DNA of 63,195 bases from an uncultured Monoglobus sp. (GTDB lineage Bacteria; Bacillota; Clostridia; Monoglobales; Monoglobaceae): positions 1 through 63,195 of the forward strand of contig CANRGH010000012.1 of NCBI GenBank assembly GCA_947630135.1, given 5' to 3'. The position numbers and the translations under genes are program-made. Within the stretch, counting starts at the first letter, position 1, and each line of letters starts with the position of its first letter. This document shows positions 20,301 to 27,490 of the stretch, piece after piece. Under the pieces are notes generated by a model. It saw nothing but the letters and a program-made list of their open reading frames with translations. It was not told the DNA's origin and searched no databases.

Positions 20301-21739
20301 GCATAAACCCAATCGGTATTTCCGACAAGTCCGCCCTCGACGGTGCTTGTATTTTTTGCGTATTGCTTCACGAGGATATATATTCCGTCCTCGCGCGCGG
20401 CCTTCTCATAGCCTTTGCCGTTGTAGCTTACCTTGTAAACCGGGGCCGGAATGTCTGTGCCGAAATACATATTGCTGTTTTCGGCGTACTGGACTTCAAG
20501 ACCGTTCAGCGAGAACACCGTGTCATAGCTCACGCCGCTCATCTCAAGTCCGGGATATTTGAACACAAACTGACACTCTGACATCTCGCCGCTCGCAACG
20601 TGCTGCTTATCCATGATGTCGGCGCCGACCAGCAGGTACTCGGTCGACTCGTGGCCGCTATCGGGCTCGTTTATCGGCTCTCCGTTCCATGCGGACGGAT
20701 CGTCAAAGGTCGAGTCAACGGCGTACCATACGTCGTTTTCAAGCTGATGGACTCTGACCATGTTCCACATATGGAGCTCCTCGTCTCCGTCGCCGTGTCT
20801 GTAAACGCCCTGAACCAGAACGCAGGGAATGCCGAGCTTATCCATGATGCACTTAAAGCCTCTTGAATAGCCCTCGCAGAGAGACTCGCCCGCGACCAGA
20901 GGGCCGTAAGCGGTTCTCACGTTCTCGATATTCTGGGGCTTGCAGGCCTTGGGACCGCCGCTGGTAGAGTCAAGCTTATACATTGTGTTTCTGATCATCG
21001 CGTCGTGAACAGCGGTGATCTTTTTCTCTTCCGGCGTCTTTTCCCTGTACTTTTCCTCATCCGAGGTGCCGGGTCTTAAATCTTCAAGATCGTAAACCTG
21101 CGCGGAGGGAGCCGGGGTTTCCGTCGCCTCGGCTGCGGGCGGAGCCGTGGGGTCCGCGACCTTTGCCGCTTCTTCGGCGATCTTAACGTAATTCTCTATC
21201 GACTCGTTAAGCTCGGCCTCGGCCTTGTTGATCAAATCAACGCTTTCAAAGCCTTTTCTGTAATAATTGTCGGTTCTGCCCGCGCCGAGCGAGGCCTTGT
21301 AACCGGTCTGCGCGTTATGCTTCACGGTTATCGTGAGGTTGTCGGTGTTGACATAGAAAACCTCGGGATAATCCGCGAAGAACGCGTCGCGCGCCGCTCC
21401 GTATGTATTGAGCAGAGCGTTGTTGCCGCTTGCGTATGACTCAAGCTGGGCCTGCGTCACAACGTTGTTCGCGACAAGGTCGTATGAGCCGGTTCCCGTC
21501 TTAAACAGGCCGGTTTCATACATGGACCTGAGCGCTTCATAAAAACGCTTTGCCTCGGGCGTGAGCTGGTCATAAAAATACTCATAATGGCTTCCGCTCC
21601 AGAAATTTTCCAAATCCTCCGAAGCCGCCGTGCCGCCGTCATAAGATGCCGCCGACACTATCGGGGCAGTCATGACCATTGTGACCGTCATCACAACCGC
21701 GATCAAAAGCGCGATCGGCTTTCTGAATTTTTTAGTCAT
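14387..21739 (-). CDS. Giant SLH-anchored protein with transglutaminase-like and SGNH esterase domains
   Basis: Secreted protein of 2450 residues. Signal peptide (1-30, cut near VSA). A transglutaminase-like (cysteine protease fold) domain holds Cys near 286 in ESLCEGYSRGF, His in HMWNMV and Asp in AVDSTFDD. A central SGNH/GDSL hydrolase like rhamnogalacturonan acetylesterases carries GDST near residue 1232, SMGGR, HSAHNDE and DGTHYRE. A degenerate SLH-like unit, a Pro-rich linker (EEPTPTPDV repeats) and three C-terminal SLH domains (about 2275-2450) follow. It should sit on the cell surface through SLH binding to wall polymers. The esterase part could deacetylate pectin, fitting the pectate lyases at 35-40 kb. 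The role of the transglutaminase part is unknown. Confidence 0.88.
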   Translation of the reverse strand: MTKKFRKPIALLIAVVMTVTMVMTAPIVSAASYDGGTAASEDLENFWSGSHYEYFYDQLTPEAKRFYEALRSMYETGLFKTGTGSYDLVANNVVTQAQLESYASGNNALLNTYGAARDAFFADYPEVFYVNTDNLTITVKHNAQTGYKASLGAGRTDNYYRKGFESVDLINKAEAELNESIENYVKIAEEAAKVADPTAPPAAEATETPAPSAQVYDLEDLRPGTSDEEKYREKTPEEKKITAVHDAMIRNTMYKLDSTSGGPKACKPQNIENVRTAYGPLVAGESLCEGYSRGFKCIMDKLGIPCVLVQGVYRHGDGDEELHMWNMVRVHQLENDVWYAVDSTFDDPSAWNGEPINEPDSGHESTEYLLVGADIMDKQHVASGEMSECQFVFKYPGLEMSGVSYDTVFSLNGLEVQYAENSNMYFGTDIPAPVYKVSYNGKGYEKAAREDGIYILVKQYAKNTSTVEGGLVGNTDWVYADTGLYFSGSDGFETEEYTLFPAWQIYYAEFAITKVPPKGHWYYGQKIPENPEVPNPVPDTPEGYSDLNRLEYQYYKGDPSGFEAETGLLYNPAEKYVAPPYIQRGTPSQSGRVLIQGNMEIDCEYSFDQPLEQFAPIAAAADGEAEGDVVTENGTPIELEYGKDYGVYVFDKTENNASLDNIKVDEAVPSIHFDGDRTVTFKFKPDPTWASDCVQYLIVFKTMRGVVSKKIPNEISMVTSFPCAVCAYRSRGYFWNVHAKPQLISDSDIDIDGWTDSKGEPVDPGLSHRLSLVVTDTTKGEQNTMNELLEEQGVTPKASSMYNINLTVCKAMVPQPGQGVRVMMGFPAPYGPNDAGVKFTAYHYKQDERGNTIGVEEIPCEVTPYGLVILCSSFSPFAVVVTDKTPEELEADKKEKTFVVTNNNGGKVEYSNTDKDGVMKITEEKPDQTFTVTPEQGYVIEQISIGSKVEYSNPDGTKSGAATVNVKFDDYKDLTAAAMVSVKFAPQTVLEKEAKENEATGDKPVVQVVPNTEPDAAPTLPPNMPTVPPEPALSDLVNVNFASLKEVPVYGGESKQGFVGTSGAIMPEGYDRQVADPSTITIDENGASVTESSGAYLADKKYKDSTNYSNYGGLIYRADVEPGAYHVEVTLGGSSTSANTKIAPTGMDASRLTSTNAWDTAGHVKRNAVAEWNENTWSYDFATGDSFVELDIEPSSMPTAEKPQTVTVKSIKITPISNHAAGEIPTIHILGDSTQKTYTFNETISSWGQTLYKYFDLSKVNVINYSMGGRCMRNNYTEGRFDDVLLNGKPGDYVFLHSAHNDESPAETRFDRGCQYKDGDKAKNNALYNRWLDMYVSAIKARGMTPVLVSAMPRNAGGATTFNPDSPANMKAKATSDPEVAYVELYQGAVDYYSKLDKNEGTWTYNSVESGETPANNSANGASGDGTHYREAAAKQFCRIMLQSIYDQSVAAEDTYADKTIMEKLVSYMPETVKTAAASENHDWSAVLPEQASDVDAVDVVPGATKQASDNYYYRTSIEKALQLGALHKDSMNNFMPTETITVGEFARGMEKVFNLPLDTLNRYVLTYDELKNQTAPAQISRYEEIITGPEEYVPGEVQAADGELTVTVQQAEGGTVTVYNNSAFDVHTTDIKGTEAANSVVDDNEYYTLTAPATVTKGNRDGSYADNPAITNGSYVFRNNDDLYSYYEAKANGTITIYCFAAHNKQIGIENVDDSKDKREIFINDVLEQGDSNSEAGTVHFTVEAGKKYKLYTRGGTGYLFGIKFEGDNYPQSTTTLAASVGDEIRVSAIAGDGYLNNQILINGQPVESSGREYTFKLEADTTVSATYRNEPAFEDDTIIASDAALTREAMGAILYDAYLAAYGKKEDGSWNKVPYMNQTGSIPSPDDPNYDPNIKYEGATYNPLTGWAALKDISDIESSLYGKVKEAYNLGLMRTEKGIARGVIANGDELEPKAEVTRAKAAKALVFCFILTQDPNEESQIVPDNHNYAAETVADIALPNPDAPSVPYEGEVVLPTAVPTEEPTATPGTEEPTATPGIEEPTATPEPEEPTPTPDVEEPTPTPDVEEPTPTPDVEEPTPTPGVEEPTATPEPEQPTATPEPEQPTATPQPLEDQKYDGSAPAEVVVTLPETVTSVSEITVNGNTVPAESYTFINGKLTFTQEFLNSLPNGDNEIVIEAADGNVYSVNISVSNASELEPTSTPGAEEPTATPVPTMRPSSGGGATINSGSTFSTGNSSPAPAATAAPNATADPNATADPNATAAPATTVTSNPTTAQVFTDVPANHWAYSYIMDLYNAGIINGETPTMFVPDGNITRAEFTKIATLIFELPIAETTSKFTDVSADDWYASYVSTALDAGIVTGTSDTEFSPDENITREQIAAIVGRYLNLTSSAAVSYTDAADIEAYALPYVAALSEKGVLTGSNGMFMPKEFATRAEAAAIADRVYQR

Positions 21740-21846
21740 AAAAACTCCTCCTTTTGTTGTTTTTGTTTATTGTGCCTTTTATTATTTTTCGGTTATGAGA
21801 AATGCCGCAGAGCACATTATATTCTCCCGCATATTCTTGTATGCAT

Positions 21847-21875
21847 ATTTTAACCTAAAACGGCCCAAATTGCAA
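21847..21875 (-). promoter_or_regulatory. Promoter of the 2450-residue SLH gene (TTGCAA-17-TAAAAT)
   Basis: Minus-strand -35 at 21870-21875 and -10 at 21847-21852; the gene itself has an AAGGAGGAG ribosome binding site. Confidence 0.5.
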
Positions 21876-21978
21876 TTACGATTTTTTTACAAATGTTATT
21901 ATTTTTCAGTTTCGGCATATTGCCCTGTTTCGGCGCTTTTTCGGCGAATAATTTATGAATTTATCACAAAGACGGGAG

Positions 21979-22007
21979 TTGCTAAAGCTCAAGGGTTGTG
22001 GTATAAT
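21979..22007 (+). promoter_or_regulatory. Promoter of the glycosidase gene (TTGCTA-17-TATAAT)
   Basis: -35 at 21979-21984, -10 at 22002-22007; start of transcription only about 18 nt before the ribosome binding site GGGAGGTG. Confidence 0.6.
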
Positions 22008-22031
22008 AATCAAAAAACGGGAGGTGCTTGT

Positions 22032-24554
22032 ATGAAACGCGTAATCGAAGCTTTAAACAACAAAGCCGAAAACTATATTCTGCCCCTTTTCTGGCAGCAC
22101 GGAGAGCCGCCGGAGGTAATCCGCGACGAGATACAAAAAATCCGCGGGGCGGGGATCACGGAGTTCTGCGTGGAGTCGCGCCCGTTTGAGGATTTTTGCG
22201 GCCCGAAATGGTGGGAAGACCTTGACAACATAATCGCCGAGGCGAAGCGGCTTAACATGCGCGTCTGGATATTTGACGACAAGCATTTCCCCAGCGGCTA
22301 TGCGAACGGCGTGTTTGAGACGCGCCGCCCCGATCTGCGCAAGCGCCACCTGATCGAGAAAAACGCGGACGTGTACGGCCCGAGGAAGGATATGGCACTG
22401 ATCCTGCCCGAGCTTCGGCCCGAATTTGACGAGAGGCTTGTCGGGGCGGCAATGATCCGCAGGAGCGGCGAGGGCGAAGATCTGACAGGCGAGGCGGTTG
22501 ACCTCACCGACCGTATCAGCGACGGAATGCTGTACTTCGACGTGCCCAAGGGCGTGTGGCGCGTGTTCTTTTATATCGACACCCGGGACGGCGTAAGCGG
22601 CCGCTCCGCGTATATGCTTGACCCGCTTGAGCCCGAGTCGTGCGAGATGATGATCAGCGAAGTTTACGAGCCCCATTATAATAGATATAAAGACGAGTTC
22701 GGAAGGACGGTCGCAGGATTTTTCAGCGACGAGCCCGGCTTCCGCAATCTGCCGAAGGGTTATGACACCTCGGTCGGCACCGTGACGGCCGCTCTCCCGT
22801 GGAACGACAGGCTTATCGAAATTATCTCGGCGGCAGCGGGCCGCCCCGCGGCGGCTGTCCTCGCCGCTCTCTGGTATGACTGCGGAGAGATCACGGCGAA
22901 GATCCGCGCGGCTTATATGGACGCGGTCTCGAAAATGTATTCAGAAAATTTCTGCAAAATGCTTGGAAATTGGTGCCGCGAGCGCGGAGTTATGTATATC
23001 GGCCATGTGCTTGAGGACATGAACGTGAGCTCTCGCCTCGGCCCCGGCGCGGGACATTATTTCCGCGCGCTTGCCGGTCAGGACATGTCGGGGATCGACG
23101 CGGTGTATCATCAGCTTATGCCCGGCTTCGGGGATATGTGTCACTCGGTTTTCGCCTCGACACGGATAAACGACCCCGAGTTTTATGACTTCGCCTTAGG
23201 CAAGCTTGGCACGTCCATGGCGCATATCCAGCCGAACAAACAGGGCCGCGCGCTGTGCGAATGCTTCGGCGGCTACGGCTGGGCCGAGGGACTGCCGCTG
23301 ATGAAGTGGCAGATCGACCATTTTCTGGCGGCCGGCATCAACTATTTTGTGCCCCACGCGTTCTCGCCCAAGGAAAACGACCCTGACTGCCCGCCGCACC
23401 TTTACGGGCGCGGCATGAACCCGCAGTATGAATACCTTAAAATCCTCAGCGGATATATGAACCGCATGTGCCATATATTAGGCGGTGGCAAGGCCGTGCC
23501 GTCCGCCGCGGTGCTGTATCACGCCGAGGCCGAGTGGTGCGGCGGAGAATATATGCTTGAGCAGAAGCCCCTCAAGGCTCTGCTTGAGAACCGGATCGAC
23601 TGCGATATAATCCCGTTTGACGCGATAGACAACGGAGAGATCAAAGACGGCCTTCTCACGATAAACGGCACGGAATATCCGCTGGTCATAGCTCCTTACG
23701 CCGAAATCCTGCCGCCCGACTGCCTCGGTCGTCTCGAGCGGCTGAAGAGCGGCGGAGCCGACACGGTTTTCGTCGGCGCGCCGCCGAAGGGATATGAAAA
23801 CCCGCTCGGGATCGGATCGGTGCCGCTTGACAAAATTGCCGAATACGCGGAAAAATACGCGCACATCTCGCTTGACAGGCCCTTTAAGCCGCTGCGCGTT
23901 CTGCGCTGCCGCCGCGAGGGCGCGGACATATATATGCTGAACAACGAGAGCGTGACCGAAACCTTTGACGGGACCGTGAAATTCCCAAGCGGCGGCCCCT
24001 GCGGAGTTTATGACGCGGCGCACAACGTTTTGAGCCGCGCAGGCGCAGACGGCGGCCTTCGGCTTGTGATTGAGCCGTACCGCCCGGCCGTGGTTGTTTT
24101 CGGCGATCTGCCGGGCGGCCTGCCCGAATATGACCCGGAACCGCCCGCCATGACCGAGATCGATCCGCGCTTTGACATTGACGTTTGGGAACGCGGCGGC
24201 TTTGTTCCATATAAAAAATCAAGCAGCCTTATAAACATAACCGCCCCGGACGAGCTGCCGAGGTTCTGCGGAAAGATACGCTATCGCGCGCAAATCAATT
24301 CCCAGGGCGGCCGCGCGGTGATCGATCTCGGCGCCGTCGGCGAGACCGCCGAGCTTTTCGTGAACGGCGAGCGCGCCGGCTGCGAGATCTGCCCGCCCTA
24401 TCGGTTCGACGCGGAACTGAAAAAAGGCGCGAACCGCCTTGAGATAATCGCGGCCAACAACCCCGCGTATAAATTCCGCGACAAATATTCGCGCTTTATA
24501 GCCCTGCCGCCCTCCGGTGTTTTGGGCCCGATAAAAATCGGCTATTTAAAATAG
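22032..24554 (+). CDS. Large cytosolic glycoside-hydrolase-like protein (GH106-related type)
   Basis: Protein of 840 residues without a signal peptide. The ATG at 22032 follows GGGAGGTG; the longer open frame upstream contains the promoter and is not coding. The N-terminal half looks like a TIM barrel (LPLFWQHGEPPEVIRDEI, WIFDDKHFPSGYAN, GFFSDEPGF, IGHVLEDM), and the C-terminus like a galactose-binding beta-sandwich (AVIDLGAVGETAELFVNGE). This set resembles the large proteins related to family 106 alpha-L-rhamnosidases. Acting in the cytosol it would remove rhamnose or another terminal sugar from imported pectin oligosaccharides. Family assignment is tentative and substrate unknown. Confidence 0.6.
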   Translation: MKRVIEALNNKAENYILPLFWQHGEPPEVIRDEIQKIRGAGITEFCVESRPFEDFCGPKWWEDLDNIIAEAKRLNMRVWIFDDKHFPSGYANGVFETRRPDLRKRHLIEKNADVYGPRKDMALILPELRPEFDERLVGAAMIRRSGEGEDLTGEAVDLTDRISDGMLYFDVPKGVWRVFFYIDTRDGVSGRSAYMLDPLEPESCEMMISEVYEPHYNRYKDEFGRTVAGFFSDEPGFRNLPKGYDTSVGTVTAALPWNDRLIEIISAAAGRPAAAVLAALWYDCGEITAKIRAAYMDAVSKMYSENFCKMLGNWCRERGVMYIGHVLEDMNVSSRLGPGAGHYFRALAGQDMSGIDAVYHQLMPGFGDMCHSVFASTRINDPEFYDFALGKLGTSMAHIQPNKQGRALCECFGGYGWAEGLPLMKWQIDHFLAAGINYFVPHAFSPKENDPDCPPHLYGRGMNPQYEYLKILSGYMNRMCHILGGGKAVPSAAVLYHAEAEWCGGEYMLEQKPLKALLENRIDCDIIPFDAIDNGEIKDGLLTINGTEYPLVIAPYAEILPPDCLGRLERLKSGGADTVFVGAPPKGYENPLGIGSVPLDKIAEYAEKYAHISLDRPFKPLRVLRCRREGADIYMLNNESVTETFDGTVKFPSGGPCGVYDAAHNVLSRAGADGGLRLVIEPYRPAVVVFGDLPGGLPEYDPEPPAMTEIDPRFDIDVWERGGFVPYKKSSSLINITAPDELPRFCGKIRYRAQINSQGGRAVIDLGAVGETAELFVNGERAGCEICPPYRFDAELKKGANRLEIIAANNPAYKFRDKYSRFIALPPSGVLGPIKIGYLK

Positions 24555-24566
24555 GGTAAACCACTC

Positions 24567-24596
24567 AAAAGGGGCTGCGCCGTTTGGCGCAGCCCC
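24567..24596 (-). terminator. Convergent terminator between glycosidase and spoVG
   Basis: Perfect stem GGGGCTGCGCC-gttt-GGCGCAGCCCC. The minus strand has TTTT after it; the plus strand is followed only by a GTAATTTAATT run. Confidence 0.75.
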
Positions 24597-24608
24597 GTAA
24601 TTTAATTC

Positions 24609-24896
24609 CTATAATTCCTCGTCCTGCGGTGTCTCTTCATCCAATACTTCCTGATACTTTTCAAGTATCCGCTCGTTAAGCATTGTTCTGGTAGTAGAAT
24701 TAATCGGATGTGCTATGTCCTTGTATTCTCCGTCCGGTGTCTTTCTGCTGGGCATAGCCGTAAACAGTTTGCCTTCCTGGCCTTCGATGATTTTTATGTC
24801 ATGAACCACGAATGCGTCATCAAAAGTTACTGAAACAACTGCCTTCATTCTTCCGTCAGCGTTAATCCTTCTGACTCTGATATCTGTAATCAGCAT
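24609..24896 (-). CDS. spoVG: SpoVG, septation / sporulation regulator
   Basis: Protein of 95 residues matching SpoVG over its whole length: [10 protein letters not shown] start, [20 protein letters not shown], and [17 protein letters not shown], the strongly conserved signature. SpoVG is a small nucleic-acid-binding protein (RNA binding shown in Listeria and Borrelia) that affects septation, sporulation and virulence genes. It is divergent from murC. The C-terminal tail is acidic. A GGATGGAG ribosome binding site precedes the ATG and a sigma-H-like promoter lies upstream. Confidence 0.97.
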   Translation of the reverse strand: MLITDIRVRRINADGRMKAVVSVTFDDAFVVHDIKIIEGQEGKLFTAMPSRKTPDGEYKDIAHPINSTTRTMLNERILEKYQEVLDEETPQDEEL

Positions 24897-24944
24897 ACTA
24901 CTCCATCCTTTCCCGGATTTCTCCGCATATTTTTGACCATTACC

Positions 24945-24973
24945 TTATTCTAACCACAATCCTTTCTGCCTCT
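24945..24973 (-). promoter_or_regulatory. Sigma-H-like promoter of spoVG
   Basis: Minus-strand AGAGGCAGA at 24965-24973, 11-nt spacer, TTAGAATAA at 24945-24953; compare the sigma-H consensus RNAGGAWWW-N11/12-RNNGAATWW. Bacillus spoVG is the classic sigma-H gene. Two mismatches in the -35 and one in the -10. Confidence 0.4.
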
Positions 24974-25006
24974 TCCGAAAAATTTGAACTTTATGCGTAT
25001 ATATTC

Positions 25007-25035
25007 TTGAAATTTTTTCAAGTATATAGTATACT
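25007..25035 (+). promoter_or_regulatory. Promoter of murC-rsmG (TTGAAA-17-TATACT)
   Basis: -35 at 25007-25012 and -10 at 25030-25035. A short dyad CTTGAAA/TTCAAG overlaps the -35. Confidence 0.55.
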
Positions 25036-25075
25036 ACAACATAAGAACAATTATCGAAAGAGGGTAATCATTACT

Positions 25076-26473
25076 ATGAGTAACTTTGCAATTGCCGATC
25101 TCCAAAAAGGCGCACATATACACATGATCGGAATCGGCGGAATAAGCATGAGCGGCATTGCGGAAATGCTTCTCAGCTTCGGTTACAAGGTGTCCGGCAG
25201 TGATACAAAATCCTCCGGCCTTACCGACAGGTTAAAACAAAATGGTGCGGAAATATTTATCGGTCAAAAGGCCGAGAATGTTAAGAGTCCCGATGTTGTT
25301 TGCTATACCGCCGCGATAAGCAGCGATAATCCCGAGCTCACAGCCGCCCGCAAACTCGGCGTTCCGGTAATCGAGCGCGCGGAAATGCTCGGCGAGCTGC
25401 TCAAGCTTTACAAGTATCCCGTGGCGGTCGCGGGAACCCACGGAAAGACAACAACATCTTCAATGCTGTCGTTGGTGCTCCTTCACGCGAAGAAAGACCC
25501 CACCGTCCTCATCGGAGGCGAACTCAGGCAGATCGGCGGGAACTACCGCATAGGCGGCTCCGAATACCTGCCCTTTGAGGCCTGTGAATACGTTGAAAGC
25601 TTCCTTCACTTCAAACCGTTTGTATCGATAGTCACGAACATAGAAGAGGACCACCTTGATTATTTTAAAGACCTTAATCACATTATATCATCTTTTGTAA
25701 AATTTACAAGCCTAACTGATAGTAATGGCTGCAATATTGTATGTATTGACGAAAAAAGCACCCAAAATATTGTGCAAAATGTCGAAAAAAACTTATTGAC
25801 CTATGGACTTAAAAACAAAGACGCGGATTACACCGCCCGGAATATAACACTGCGCGATAACGGGTATCCGAGTTTTGATATATATAACAAAGAACGCATG
25901 TTATGTCACATAGACTTGAATGTTGTGGGCGATCACAACATTTGCAACGCCGTGGGAGTCGCGGCGGCCTGCGATTTTCTCGAAATTGACCCGAAATATA
26001 TCAAAGAGGGTCTTGAGGCCTTCACCGGCACAAGGCGCAGGTTTGAAAGGCTCGGCAAGGCGGCCTGCGGCGCGGACGTTATTGACGACTATGCCCACCA
26101 CCCGACCGAGATCCGCGCGACGCTGACCGCCGCCAAAAAGATGGGCTATGAAAACGTGTGGGTAGTGTTCCAGCCCCACACCTATTCAAGGACCGCGGCC
26201 TTCCTCGACGAGTTCGCCGAGGCCCTCAGCGAGGCGGACAGAGTCATGATCGCGGACATTTATCCGGCGAGAGAAAAATATGACGGAACGATCCACTCGT
26301 GCGACCTCGCGATAAAGATAAAGGGCGCCGTCTATATGAACGACATGCGCGCGATAGAGCGCTATCTGGTTGAAAACGCGGGCGTCCGCGACCTTATCAT
26401 CACAATGGGCGCGGGAAACATCTGCAACCTCGGCTACGCCCTGACCGACAGCGACAAGGAATATCTGATATGA
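25076..26473 (+). CDS. murC: UDP-N-acetylmuramate--L-alanine ligase
   Basis: Mur ligase of 465 residues: ATP-dependent addition of L-alanine to UDP-MurNAc in cytosolic peptidoglycan synthesis. The N-terminal Rossmann motif GIGGISMSGIAE binds UDP, GTHGKTTTSSM (about residue 121) is the ATP loop, TNIEEDHLDYF and the GDHNICNAVGVAAAC segment follow, and DDYAHHPTEI near residue 340 is the MurC signature. The ATG at 25076 is chosen by AAAGAGGG; the longer frame upstream overlaps the promoter. The stop overlaps the rsmG start (ATGA), so the two are coupled. Confidence 0.96.
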   Translation: MSNFAIADLQKGAHIHMIGIGGISMSGIAEMLLSFGYKVSGSDTKSSGLTDRLKQNGAEIFIGQKAENVKSPDVVCYTAAISSDNPELTAARKLGVPVIERAEMLGELLKLYKYPVAVAGTHGKTTTSSMLSLVLLHAKKDPTVLIGGELRQIGGNYRIGGSEYLPFEACEYVESFLHFKPFVSIVTNIEEDHLDYFKDLNHIISSFVKFTSLTDSNGCNIVCIDEKSTQNIVQNVEKNLLTYGLKNKDADYTARNITLRDNGYPSFDIYNKERMLCHIDLNVVGDHNICNAVGVAAACDFLEIDPKYIKEGLEAFTGTRRRFERLGKAACGADVIDDYAHHPTEIRATLTAAKKMGYENVWVVFQPHTYSRTAAFLDEFAEALSEADRVMIADIYPAREKYDGTIHSCDLAIKIKGAVYMNDMRAIERYLVENAGVRDLIITMGAGNICNLGYALTDSDKEYLI

Positions 26474-27210
26474 ACAAAGAGCTTTTCTTAAGCGGTCTCA
26501 GGGCCTTGGGGCTTGAGGGGGCCGAGAGCGCCGCGAACAAATTCGGGCGGTATTCCGAGCTGCTCCGCGAGTGGAACAAAAAAATCAACCTGACCGCAAT
26601 CACCGACGACGACGGGATAACGGTAAAACATTTTCTTGACTCGCTGCTGCCGCTTAAATATGTTGACATAAGCGGCGGGAGCCTCGCCGACATAGGCACC
26701 GGCGCGGGATTTCCGGGTCTGCCGATCAAGCTCGCGCGCCCCGGCGTCCGCCTGACGCTGATCGACTCGCTCAAAAAGCGGATCAACTTTTTGAGCGCGG
26801 TGTGCGGCGAGCTCGGAGTCGAGGCCGACTGCGTCCACGGCAGGGCGGAGGAGCTCGGCCGAAAGGAGCTGCGCGACAGCTTTGACACCGTGGTTTCGCG
26901 GGCGGTGGCCAACATGACCGCTCTTTCGGAATACTGCATGCCGTTTGTGAGGGTCGGCGGAAGGTTCGTCGCGCTCAAGTCCGAGGGCGCGGACGCGGAG
27001 ATCGACGCGGCAAGGCCGATCATCGGCACCCTGGGCGGCAGGATCGCCGAAATCGTCAAGGCTCCGCTGCCCGAAAGCGGTATAACCCGAACGATCGTTA
27101 TAATCGAAAAGACAAAGCCCACACCCGACGCGTTCCCGCGCGGCGCGAAAAAGATAAAGCAGGCCGGAAAAACCGCCGCCGCGCCAAAACCCGGGACGGC
27201 CGCGGAGTAA
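26470..27210 (+). CDS. rsmG: 16S rRNA (guanine527-N7) methyltransferase
   Basis: SAM-dependent methyltransferase of 246 residues. NLTAITDDDGI..KHFLDSL at the N-terminus and DIGTGAGFPGLPIKL (SAM site) are the RsmG hallmarks; VSRAVANM and FVALKSEGADAE follow. It methylates G527 of 16S rRNA; loss gives low-level streptomycin resistance in other species. The last 20-25 residues are a Lys/Ala/Pro-rich tail not part of the core. Start overlaps murC by 4 nt. Confidence 0.95.
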   Translation: MNKELFLSGLRALGLEGAESAANKFGRYSELLREWNKKINLTAITDDDGITVKHFLDSLLPLKYVDISGGSLADIGTGAGFPGLPIKLARPGVRLTLIDSLKKRINFLSAVCGELGVEADCVHGRAEELGRKELRDSFDTVVSRAVANMTALSEYCMPFVRVGGRFVALKSEGADAEIDAARPIIGTLGGRIAEIVKAPLPESGITRTIVIIEKTKPTPDAFPRGAKKIKQAGKTAAAPKPGTAAE

Positions 27211-27228
27211 AAATTTTTCAAAAAACTA

Positions 27229-27258
27229 TTGACAATACGGGCCCTGATGTGCTATTAT
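27229..27258 (+). promoter_or_regulatory. tRNA promoter (TTGACA-18-TATTAT)
   Basis: -35 at 27229-27234, -10 at 27253-27258, 16 nt before tRNA-Asp. Confidence 0.65.
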
Positions 27259-27273
27259 ATTAAAGCTGTTTAC

Positions 27274-27350
27274 GGTCCGGTAGTTCAGTTGGTTAGAATG
27301 CCAGCCTGTCACGCTGGAGGTCGTGGGTTCGAACCCCATCCGGATCGCCA
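27274..27350 (+). tRNA. tRNA-Asp (GTC)
   Basis: Full cloverleaf of 77 nt with encoded CCA. Acceptor GGTCCGG pairs with CCGGATC, anticodon GTC at 27308-27310 in loop CTGTCAC, T arm GTGGGTTCGAACCCCAT. Confidence 0.98.
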
Positions 27351-27352
27351 AC

Positions 27353-27428
27353 GCTGCCTTAGCTCAGCAGGCAGAGCACTTCCTTGGTAAGGAAGAGGTC
27401 GGCAGTTCGAATCTGCTAGGCAGCTCCA
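27353..27428 (+). tRNA. tRNA-Thr (GGT)
   Basis: 76 nt with encoded CCA, 2 nt after tRNA-Asp. Acceptor GCTGCCT pairs with AGGCAGC, anticodon GGT at 27386-27388 in loop TTGGTAA. Confidence 0.97.
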
Positions 27429-27431
27429 AAA

Positions 27432-27459
27432 AGCGCCGCGCGACAGCGCGGCGCTTTTT
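27432..27459 (+). terminator. Terminator of the tRNA pair
   Basis: GCGCCGCGC-gaca-GCGCGGCGC followed by TTTTT. Confidence 0.92.
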
Positions 27460-27490
27460 AAAACCAAGTTAATGTTATGGAGGAAACAGT

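Noticed and set aside
21672-22031. N-terminal extension of the glycosidase
   Set aside because: Overlaps the divergent SLH gene start and the gene's own promoter; ATG 22032 has the ribosome binding site.
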